A DNA stretch of 64,000 bases from Auanema rhodensis (Eukaryota > Nematoda > Chromadorea > Rhabditida > Rhabditidae). The notes beneath the pieces are model-generated. The model searched no databases and was not told the origin of the DNA. It saw only the letters and a program-made list of their open reading frames with translations. Made by a program: the position numbers and the translations under genes. The first letter of the stretch is position 1, and each line of letters opens with the position of its first letter. The DNA is taken from assembly GCA_964057225.1 (NCBI GenBank), contig OZ059898.1, positions 3,100,001 through 3,164,000 of the forward strand, read 5' to 3'. Below are positions 1 to 9,126 of this stretch, one piece after another.

Positions 1-16
1 CACCGAGATATCAACT

Positions 17-38
17 GATATAAGTTCACACTTATATC
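17..38. other. Dyad D1: 9-bp perfect inverted repeat, 4-base loop
   Basis: GATATAAGT (17-25) is the exact reverse complement of ACTTATATC (30-38), around the loop TCAC. It recurs at +351 through the array. In the m4/m5-type monomers (for example those starting 1054, 1405, 4564, 24920) GATACAAG replaces GATATAAG, giving one mismatch at the fifth stem pair. Monomers at 48083 and 49837 instead change the right arm (CAATTATATC). The symmetry could support a DNA cruciform, a dimeric protein site or an RNA hairpin; the sequence does not say which. Confidence 0.9.
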
Positions 39-149
39 CTCGATTTTCACCCTGAAGAATTAACTTTTTCGTTGAATAACATTGTCTATCGTCTTTGCCT
101 TGAAAAATGGAATCTAAAAACATCTACTTTTTGGTAAACTATTTTGAAA

Positions 150-161
150 TTTTTCGAAAAA
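150..161. other. Dyad D4: TTTTTCGAAAAA palindrome in an A/T-tract block
   Basis: A perfect 12-bp palindrome centred on CpG 155-156, flanked by AAA on the left and A plus TTTTT on the right, so the A/T symmetry continues imperfectly. A common variant (m2, P and R types) has TTTTCCGAAAAA, which breaks the palindrome at its centre. The surrounding stretch, monomer bases about 128-182, is a run of short A and T tracts, the kind of sequence expected to be curved or stiff, and it holds most of the array's indels. Confidence 0.85.
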
Positions 162-186
162 ATTTTTGTCAAAATGTTTTTGGAAG

Positions 187-243
187 CAATGTTGAGTGTA
201 CATGGAAACTCAACATACACTAATGCATCATTTTTCAAACGAT
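187..243. other. Nearly invariant block of the monomer
   Basis: Monomer bases 187-243, from just before D2 to the start of the CGATCATAACTAA motif, are almost unchanged in every copy I read, whereas the flanks on both sides carry recurrent variants. Base 186 and bases 244-250 just outside vary by subfamily: GGAAAC for GGAAGC in M/N monomers, CTAAACT for CATAACT in the monomers at 5968, 7723, 9127 and their duplicates, and CTTATTT for CTAATTT in some m1 copies. Inside the block I saw only sporadic single changes, for example GCTTCATT at about 20232 and TTCGAACG at about 10766 and 44810. Confidence 0.8.
189..216. other. Dyad D2: 9-bp perfect inverted repeat, 10-base loop
   Basis: ATGTTGAGT (189-197) is the exact reverse complement of ACTCAACAT (208-216), around the loop GTACATGGAA. 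It lies in the most conserved part of the monomer and is intact in nearly all copies. Exceptions I noticed are a stem change in the monomers starting 3160 and 37204 (CAACTTACAC), loop changes at 25121 and 26173 (ACAAGG for ACATGG), and a last-loop-base change in the monomer at 27727 (GGACACTC). The strength of conservation makes it the best candidate protein-binding element in the monomer. Confidence 0.92.
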
Positions 244-299
244 CATAACTAATTTTTGTATCAAGCGTTTCTCAATGTATTATAGTGCATTCGATCCGG

Positions 300-350
300 A
301 TTTTTAAGCTGCGTCGATCTGTGTTATCAGATTTGCGCTAGCTTAAAAAT
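300..350. other. Dyad D3: 14-bp bulged hairpin with a nested 5-bp hairpin, spanning to the monomer junction
   Basis: The arm ATTTTTAAGCTGCG (300-313) pairs with CGCTAGCTTAAAAAT (336-350) over 14 base pairs with a single unpaired T at 339. Inside the loop, ATCTG (317-321) pairs with CAGAT (328-332) around TGTTAT. It is the largest symmetric element in the repeat and ends one base before the next monomer. Subfamilies carry single changes that disrupt it: G308 to A in m2 types (AAACTG), T305 to C in the 50890-60664 region (TTTTCAAG), and GATATGTG in M types, which weakens the nested stem. Confidence 0.88.
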
Positions 351-2106
351 GCACCGAGATATCAACTGATATAAGTTCACACTTATATCCTCGATTTTCA
401 CCCTGAAGAATTAATTTTTTTGTTGAATAACATTGTCCATCGTCTTTGCCTTGAAAAAAGGAATCTAAAAACATCTACTTTTTGCTAAATTATTTTGAAA
501 TTTTCCGAAAAAATTTTTGTCAAAATGTTTTTGGAAGCAATGTTGAGTGTACATGGAAACTCAACATACACTAATGCATCATTTTTCAAACGATCATAAC
601 TAATTTTTGTATTAAGCGTTTTTCAATGTAGTATAGTGCAATCGATGCGGATTTTTAAACTGCGTCGATCTGTGTTATCAGATTTGCGCTAGCTTAAAAA
701 TGCACCGAGATATCAAATGATATAAGTTCACACTTATATCCTCGATTTTCATCCTGAAGAATTAATTTTTTCGTTGAATAACGTTGTCCATCGTCTTTGC
801 CTTGGAAAATCGAATCTAAAAACATCTACTTTTCGCTAAATTATTTTGAAATTTTTCGAAAAAATTTTTGTCAAAATGTTTTTGGAAGCAATGTTGAGTG
901 TACATGGAAACTCAACATACACTAATGCATCATTTTTCAAACGATCATAACTAATTTTTGTATCACGCGTTTTTCAATGTAGTATAGTGCATTCGATGCG
1001 GATTTTTAAGCTGCGTCGATCTGTGTTATCAGATTTGCGCTAGCTTAAAAATGCACCGAGATATCAACTGATACAAGTTCACACTTATATCCTCGATTTT
1101 CACCCTGAAGAAATAATTTTTTCGTTGAATAACATTGTCCATCGTCTTTGCCTTGAAAAAAGGACTTTCAAAACATCTACTTTTTGCTAAATTATTTTGA
1201 AATTTTTCGAAAAAATTTTTGTCAAAATGTTTTTGGAAGCAATGTTGAGTGTACATGGAAACTCAACATACACTAATGCATCATTTTTCAAACGATCATA
1301 ACTAATTTTTGTATCAAGCGTTTTTCAATGTAGTATAGTGCATTCGATGCGGATTTTTAAGCTGCGTCGATCTGTGTTATCAGATTTGCGCTAGCTTAAA
1401 AATGCACCGAGATATCAACTGATACAAGTTCACACTTATATCCTCGATTTTCACCCTGAAGAAATAATTTTTTCGTTGAATAACATTGTCCATCGTCTTT
1501 GCCTTGAAAAAAGGATTTTAAAAACATCTACTTTTTGCTAAATTATTCTGAAATTTTCCGAAAAAATTTTTGTCAAAATGTTTTTGGAAGCAATGTTGAG
1601 TGTACATGGAAACTCAACATACACTAATGCATCATTTTTCAAACGATCATAACTAATTTTTGTATTAAGCGTTTTTTAATGTAGTATAGTGCATTCGATC
1701 CGGATTTTTAAGCTGCGTCGATCTGTGTTATCAGATTTGCGCTAGCTTAAAAATGCACCGAGATATCAACTGATATAAGTTCACACTTATATCCTCGATT
1801 TTCACCCTGAAGAAATAATTTTTTCGTTGAATAACATTGTCCATCGTCTTTGCCTTGAAAAATCAAATCTAAAAACATCTACTTTTCGCTAAATTATTTT
1901 GAAATTTTTCGAAAAAATTTTTGTCAAAATGTTTTTGGAAGCAATGTTGAGTGTACATGGAAACTCAACATACACTAATGCATCATTTTTCAAACGATCA
2001 TAACTAATTTTTGTATCAAGCGTTTTTCAATGTAGTAGAGTGCATTCGATGCGGATTTTTAAGCTGCGTCGATCTGTGTTATCAGATTTGCGCTAGCTTA
2101 AAAATG

Positions 2107-3510
2107 CACCGAGATATCAACTGATATAAGTTCACACTTATATCCTCGATTTTCACCCTGAAGAATTAACTTTTTCGTTGAATAACATTGTCTATCGTCT
2201 TTGCCTTGAAAAATGGAATCTAAAAACATCTACTTTTTGGTAAACTATTTTGAAATTTTTCGAAAAAATTTTTGTCAAAATGTTTTTGGAAGCAATGTTG
2301 AGTGTACATGGAAACTCAACATACACTAATGCATCATTTTTCAAACGATCATAACTAATTTTTGTATCAAGCGTTTCTCAATGTATTATAGTGCATTCGA
2401 TCCGGATTTTTAAGCTGCGTCGATCTGTGTTATCAGATTTGCGCTAGCTTAAAAATGCACCGAGATATCAACTGATATAAGTTCACACTTATATCCTCGA
2501 TTTTCACCCTGAAGAATTAATTTTTTCGTTGAATAACATTGTCCATCGTCTTTGCCTTGAAAAAAGGAATCTAAAAACATCTACTTTTTGCTAAATTATT
2601 TTGAAATTTTCCGAAAAAATTTTTGTCAAAATGTTTTTGGAAGCAATGTTGAGTGTACATGGAAACTCAACATACACTAATGCATCATTTTTCAAACGAT
2701 CATAACTAATTTTTGTATTAAGCGTTTTTCAATGTAGTATAGTGCAATCGATGCGGATTTTTAAACTGCGTCGATCTGTGTTATCAGATTTGCGCTAGCT
2801 TAAAAATGCACCGAGATATCAAATGATATAAGTTCACACTTATATCCTCGATTTTCATCCTGAAGAATTAATTTTTTCGTTGAATAACGTTGTCCATCGT
2901 CTTTGCCTTGGAAAATCGAATCTAAAAACATCTACTTTTCGCTAAATTATTTTGAAATTTTTCGAAAAAATTTTTGTCAAAATGTTTTTGGAAGCAATGT
3001 TGAGTGTACATGGAAACTCAACATACACTAATGCATCATTTTTCAAACGATCATAACTAATTTTTGTATCACGCGTTTTTCAATGTAGTATAGTGCATTC
3101 GATGCGGATTTTTAAGCTGCGTCGATCTGTGTTATCAGATTTGCGCTAGCTTAAAAATGCACCGAGATATCAACTGATACAAGTTCACACTTATATCCTC
3201 GATTTTCACCCTGAAGAAATAATTTTTTCGTTGAATAACATTGTCCATCGTCTTTGCCTTGGAAAAAGGATTTTAAAAACATCTACTTTTTGCTAAATTA
3301 TTCTGAAATTTTCCGAAAAAATTTTTGTCAAAATGTTTTTGGAAGCAATGTTGAGTGTACATGGAAACTCAACTTACACTAATGCATCATTTTTCAAACG
3401 ATCATAACTAATTTTTGTATCAAGCGTTTTTCAATGTAGTAGAGTGCATTCGATGCGGATTTTTAAGCTGCGTCGATCTGTGTTATCAGATTTGCGCTAG
3501 CTTAAAAATG
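2107..3510 (+). repeat. 4-monomer shortened unit (m1-m2-m3-m5/6 hybrid)
   Basis: This repeats m1, m2 and m3 of the preceding unit and then has one monomer (3160-3510) whose left part carries m5 markers (GATACAAG, GGATTTTA, TTCTGAAATTTTCC) and whose right part carries m6 markers (TATCAAGCGTTTTTCAATG, GTAGTAGAG, GATGCGG). That is what an exchange between m5 and m6 copies would leave. The near-identical unit recurs at 36151-37554 inside the large duplication. Confidence 0.8.
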
Positions 3511-5966
3511 CACCGAGATATCAACTGATATAAGTTCACACTTATATCCTCGATTTTCACCCTGAAGAATTAACTTTTTCGTTGAATAACATTGTCTATC
3601 GTCTTTGCCTTGAAAAATGGAATCTAAAAACATCTACTTTTTGGTAAACTATCTTGAAATTTTTCGAAAAAATTTTTGTCAAAATGTTTTTGGAAGCAAT
3701 GTTGAGTGTACATGGAAACTCAACATACACTAATGCATCATTTTTCAAACGATCATAACTAATTTTTGTATCAAGCGTTTCTCAATGTATTATAGTGCAT
3801 TCGATCCGGATTTTTAAGCTGCGTCGATCTGTGTTATCAGATTTGCGCTAGCTTAAAAATGCACCGAGATATCAACTGATATAAGTTCACACTTATATCC
3901 TCGATTTTCACCCTGAAGAATTAATTTTTTCGTTGAATAACATTGTCCATCGTCTTTGCCTTGAAAAAAGGAATCTAAAAACATCTACTTTTTGCTAAAT
4001 TATTTTGAAATTTTCCGAAAAAATTTTTGTCAAAATGTTTTTGGAAGCAATGTTGAGTGTACATGGAAACTCAACATACACTAATGCATCATTTTTCAAA
4101 CGATCATAACTAATTTTTGTATTAAGCGTTTTTCAATGTAATATAGTGCAATCGATGCGGATTTTTAAACTGCGTCGATCTGTGTTATCAGATTTGCGCT
4201 AGCTTAAAAATGCACCGAGATATCAAATGATATAAGTTCACACTTATATCCTCGATTTTCATCCTGAAGAATTAATTTTTTCGTTGAATAACGTTGTCCA
4301 TCGTCTTTGCCTTGGAAAATCGAATCTAAAAACATCTACTTTTCGCTAAATTATTTTGAAATTTTTCGAAAAAATTTTTGTCAAAATGTTTTTGGAAGCA
4401 ATGTTGAGTGTACATGGAAACTCAACATACACTAATGCATCATTTTTCAAACGATCATAACTAATTTTTGTATCACGCGTTTTTCAATGTAGTATAGTGC
4501 ATTCGATGCGAATTTTTAAGCTGCGTCGATCTGTGTTATCAGATTTGCGCTAGCTTAAAAATGCACCGAGATATCAACTGATACAAGTTCACACTTATAT
4601 CCTCGATTTTCACCCTGAAGAAATAATTTTTTCGTTGAATAACATTGTCCATCGTCTTTGCCTTGAAAAAAGGATTTTAAAAACATCTACTTTTTGCTAA
4701 ATTATTTTGAAATTTTTCGAAAAAATTTTTGTCAAAATGTTTTTGGAAGCAATGTTGAGTGTACATGGAAACTCAACATACACTAATGCATCATTTTTCA
4801 AACGATCATAACTAATTTTTGTATCAAGCGTTTTTCAATGTAGTATAGTGCATTCGATGCGGATTTTTAAGCTGCGTCGATCTGTGTTATCAGATTTGCG
4901 CTAGCTTAAAAATGCACCGAGATATCAACTGATACAAGTTCACACTTATATCCTCGATTTTCACCCTGAAGAAATAATTTTTTCGTTGAATAACATTGTC
5001 CATCGTCTTTGCCTTGAAAAAAGGATTTTAAAAACATCTACTTTTTGCTAAATTATTCTGAAATTTTCCGAAAAAATTTTTGTCAAAATGTTTTTGGAAG
5101 CAATGTTGAGTGTACATGGAAACTCAACATACACTAATGCATCATTTTTCAAACGATCATAACTAATTTTTGTATTAAGCGTTTTTTAATGTAGTATAGT
5201 GCATTCGATCCGGATTTTTAAGCTGCGTCGATCTGTGTTATCAGATTTGCGCTAGCTTAAAAATGCACCGAGATATCAACTGATATAAGTTCACACTTAT
5301 ATCCTCGATTTTCACCCTGAAGAATTAATTTTCTCGTTGAATAACATTGTCCATCGTCTTTGCCTTGAAAAAAGGAATCTAAAAACATCTACTTTTTGCT
5401 AAATTAATTTGAAATTTTCCGAAAAAATTTTTGTCAAAATGTTTTTAGAAGCAATGTTGAGTGTACATGGAAACTCAACATACACTAATGCATCATTTTT
5501 CAAACGATCATAACTAATTTTTGTATTAAGCGTTTTTCCATGTAGTATAGTGCAATCGATGCGGATTTTTAAGCTGCGTCGATCTGTGTTATCAGATTTG
5601 CGCTAGCTTAAAAATGCACCGAGATATCAACTGATATAAGTTCACACTTATATCCTCGATTTTCATCCTGAAGAATTAATTTTTTCGTTGAATAACATTG
5701 TCCATCGTCTTTGCCTTGAAAAATCAAATCTAAAAACATCTACTTTTCGCTAAATTATTTTGAAATTTTTCGAAAAAATTTTTGTCAAAATGTTTTTGGA
5801 AGCAATGTTGAGTGTACATGGAAACTCAACATACACTAATGCATCATTTTTCAAACGATCATAACTAATTTTTGTATCAAGCGTTTTTCAATGTAGTAGA
5901 GTGCATTCGATGCGGATTTTTAAGCTGCGTCGATCTGTGTTATCAGATTTGCGCTAGCTTAAAAAT
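3511..5966 (+). repeat. 7-monomer unit (m1-m2-m3-m4-m5-m7-m6)
   Basis: The order matches the first unit with one extra monomer, m7 (5266-5616), marked by TTCTCG, AAATTAATTTG, TTTTTAGAAG, TTCCATG and GCAATCG. Small private changes include CTATCTTG near 3650, GTAATATAG near 4140 and GATGCGAATT near 4507; the duplicate copy of this region has the common base at each. The m6 at 5617 also begins the next, 5-monomer unit, so the boundary is conventional. Confidence 0.75.
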
Positions 5967-8900
5967 GCACCGAGATATCAACTGATATAAGTTCACACTT
6001 ATATCCTCGATTTTCACCCTGAAGAATTAACTTTTTCGTTGAATAACATTGTCTATCGTCTTTGCCTTGAAAAATGGAATCTAAAAACATCTACTTTTTG
6101 GTAAACTATTTTGAAATTTTTCGAAAACATTTTTGTCAAAATGTTTTTGGAAGCAATGTTGAGTGTACATGGAAACTCAACATACACTAATGCATCATTT
6201 TTCAAACGATCTAAACTAAATTTTGTATCAAGCGTTTTTCAATGTAGTATAGTGCATTCGATGCGGATTTTTAAGCTGCGTCGATCTGTGTTATCAGATT
6301 TGCGCTAGCTTAAAAATGCACCGAGATATCAACTGATACAAGTTCACACTTATATCCTCGATTTTCACCCTGAAGAAATAATTTTTTCGTTGAATAACAT
6401 TGTCCATCGTCTTTGCCTTGAAAAAAGGATTTTAAAAACATCTACTTTTTGCTAAATTATTTTGAAATTTTTCGAAAAAATTTTTGTCAAAATGTTTTTG
6501 GAAGCAATGTTGAGTGTACATGGAAACTCAACATACACTAATGCATCATTTTTCAAACGATCATAACTAATTTTTGTATCAAGCGTTTCTTAATGTAGTA
6601 TAGTGCATTCGATCCGGATTTTTAAGCTGCGTCGATCTGTGTTATCAGATTTGCGCTAGCTTAAAAATGCACCGAGATATCAACTGATATAAGTTCACAC
6701 TTATATCCTCGATTTTCACCCTGAAGAAATAATTTTTTCGTTGAATAACATCGTCCATCGTCTTTGCCTTGAAAAAAGGAATCTAAAAACATCTACTTTT
6801 TGCTAAATTATTTTGAAATTTTTCGAAAAAATTTTTGTCAAAATGTTTTTGGAAGCAATGTTGAGTGTACATGGAAACTCAACATACACTAATGCATCAT
6901 TTTTCAAACGATCATAACTAATTTTTGTATCAAGCGTTTCTTAATGTAGTATAGTGCATTCGATCCGGATTTTTAAGCTGCGTCGATCTGTGTTATCAGA
7001 TTTGCGCTAGCTTAAAAATGCACCGAGATATCAACTGATATAAGTTCACACTTATATCCTCGATTTTCACCCTGAAGAAATAATTTTTTCGTTGAATAAC
7101 ATCGTCCATCGTCTTTGCCTTGAAAAAAGGAATCTAAAAACATCTACTTTTTGCTAAATTATTTTGAAATTTTTCGAAAAAATTTTTGTCAAAATGTTTT
7201 TGGAAGCAATGTTGAGTGTACATGGAAACTCAACATACACTAATGCATCATTTTTCAAACGATCATAACTAATTTTTGTATTAAGCGTTTTTCCATGTAG
7301 TATAGTGCAATCGATGCGGATTTTTAAGCTGCGTCGATCTGTGTTATCAGATTTGCGCTAGCTTAAAAATGCACCGAGATATCAACTGATATAAGTTCAC
7401 ACTTATATCCTCGATTTTCATCCTGAAGAATTAATTTTTTCGTTGAATAACATTGTCCATCGTCTTTGCCTTGAAAAATCAAATCTAAAAACATCTACTC
7501 TTCGCTAAATTATTTTGAAATTTTTCGAAAAAATTTTTGTCAAAATGTTTTTGGAAGCAATGTTGAGTGTACATGGAAACTCAACATACACTAATGCATC
7601 ATTTTTCAAACGATCATAACTAATTTTTGTATCAAGCGTTTTTCAATGTAGTAGAGTGCATTCGATGCGGATTTTTAAGCTGCGTCGATCTGTGTTATCA
7701 GATTTGCGCTAGCTTAAAAATGCACCGAGATATCAACTGATATAAGTTCACACTTATATCCTCGATTTTCACCCTGAAGAATTAACTTTTTCGTTGAATA
7801 ACATTGTCTATCGTCTTTGCCTTGAAAAATGGAATCTAAAAACATCTACTTTTTGGTAAACTATTTTGAAATTTTTCGAAAAAATTTTTGTCAAAATGTT
7901 TTTGGAAGCAATGTTGAGTGTACATGGAAACTCAACATACACTAATGCATCATTTTTCAAACGATCTAAACTAATTTTTGTATCAAGCGTTTTTCAATGT
8001 AGTATAGTGCATTCGATGCGGATTTTTAAGCTGCGTCGATCTGTGTTATCAGATTTGCGCTAGCTTAAAAATGCACCGAGATATCAACTGATACAAGTTC
8101 ACACTTATATCCTCGATTTTCACCCTGAAGAAATAATTTTTTCGTTGAATAACATTGTCCATCGTCTTTGCCTTGAAAAAAGGATTTTAAAAACATCTAC
8201 TTTTTGCTAAATTATTTTGAAATTTTTCGAAAAAATTTTTGTCAAAATGTTTTTGGAAGCAATGTTGAGTGTACATGGAAACTCAACATACACTAATGCA
8301 TCATTTTTCAAACGATCATAACTAATTTTTGTATCAAGCGTTTCTTAATGTAGTATAGTGCATTCGATCCGGATTTTTAAGCTGCGTCGATCTGTGTTAT
8401 CAGATTTGCGCTAGCTTAAAAATGCACCGAGATATCAACTGATATAAGTTCACACTTATATCCTCGATTTTCACCCTGAAGAAATAATTTTTTCGTTGAA
8501 TAACATCGTCCATCGTCTTTGCCTTGAAAAAAGGAATCTAAAAACATCTACTTTTTGCTAAATTATTTTGAAATTTTTCGAAAAAATTTTTGTCAAAATG
8601 TTTTTGGAAGCAATGTTGAGTGTACATGGAAACTCAACATACACTAATGCATCATTTTTCAAACGATCATAACTAATTTTTGTATCAAGCGTTTCTTAAT
8701 GTAGTATAGTGCATTCGATCCGGATTTTTAAGCTGCGTCGATCTGTGTTATCAGATTTGCGCTAGCTTAAAAATGCACCGAGATATCAACTGATATAAGT
8801 TCACACTTATATCCTCGATTTTCACCCTGAAGAAATAATTTTTTCGTTGAATAACATCGTCCATCGTCTTTGCCTTGAAAAAAGGAATCTAAAAACATCT

Positions 8901-9126
8901 ACTTTTTGCTAAATTATTTTGAAATTTTTCGAAAAAATTTTTGTCAAAATGTTTTTGGAAGCAATGTTGAGTGTACATGGAAACTCAACATACACTAATG
9001 CATCATTTTTCAAACGATCATAACTAATTTTTGTATCAAGCGTTTCTTAATGTAGTATAGTGCATTCGATCCGGATTTTTAAGCTGCGTCGATCTGTGTT
9101 ATCAGATTTGCGCTAGCTTAAAAATG
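5617..9126 (+). repeat. 5-monomer unit (1,755 bp), two tandem copies
   Basis: Copy 1 is 5617-7371 and copy 2 is 7372-9126. The order is m6 (AAATCAAATC, GTAGTAGAG), an m1 variant with CGATCTAAACT, a GATACAAG/GGATTTTA monomer, then two monomers with AACATCGTCC. The last monomer differs on its right side: TTAAGCG with TTCCATG and GCAATCG at 7021-7371 (as in m7), but TTTCTTAATG with GATCCGG at 8776-9126. So the two copies are offset versions of one unit with one half-monomer replaced. Confidence 0.78.

Larger units (their letters stand above)
1..351 (+). repeat. Reference monomer (type m1)
   Basis: This is the first complete monomer and the coordinate reference for the other entries. I count about 111 G+C in 351 bases (32%) and 12 CpG dinucleotides. 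Diagnostic variants of m1 are AATTAACTTTTTCG near 58-71, GTCTATCG near 84-91, AAAATGG near 114-120, TTGGTAAACT near 131-140, TTTCTCAATG near 268-277, GTATTATAG near 277-285 and GATCCGG near 293-299. Close m1 copies start at 2107, 3511, 23868, 27727, 28078, 28780, 31939, 32992, 33694, 36151, 37555, 61016 and 63473. An NheI-type GCTAGC at 337-342 and an EcoRV-type GATATC at 7-12 occur in nearly every monomer and mark the period. Confidence 0.95.
1..2106 (+). repeat. 6-monomer unit (m1-m2-m3-m4-m5-m6)
   Basis: Six distinguishable monomer types in order, 2,106 bp. m2 (352) has TTAAGCG, GCAATCG and AAACTG; m3 (703) has CAAATGAT, AACGTTG, TTGGAAAATCG and TATCACGCG; m4 (1054) has GATACAAG with AAAGGACTTTC; m5 (1405) has GATACAAG, GGATTTTA, TTCTGAAA and a run of T before AATG; m6 (1756) has AAATCAAATC and GTAGTAGAG. 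Related 4- and 7-monomer versions follow directly, so this is a variable higher-order repeat. The left boundary is the window edge and may not be the true start. Confidence 0.8.

Noticed and set aside
52-58. CTGAAGA resembling the CUGANGA core of a hammerhead ribozyme, known in some animal satellites
   Set aside because: No GAAA with a proper stem II follows (AAC and GTT can pair but GAAT follows), and I found no matching stem III and cleavage triplet.
289-300. TTCGATGCGGA / TTCGATCCGGA considered as a CENP-B box
   Set aside because: TTCG and CGG are present, but their spacing and the central A do not match nTTCGnnnnAnnCGGGn.
1029-1256. Open frame of 75 codons on the - strand, with an identical copy at 35073-35300
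   Set aside because: It crosses a monomer junction, depends on the private GGACTTTC variant and is copied by the large duplication. No coding signal beyond chance.
6111-6308. Open frame of 65 codons on the + strand, repeated at 7866, 9270, 40155, 41910 and 43314
   Set aside because: It opens only because the CATAACT to CTAAACT variant removes an in-frame TAA from the satellite monomer. It is low-complexity, has no recognisable domain and spreads by satellite duplication, not as a gene.
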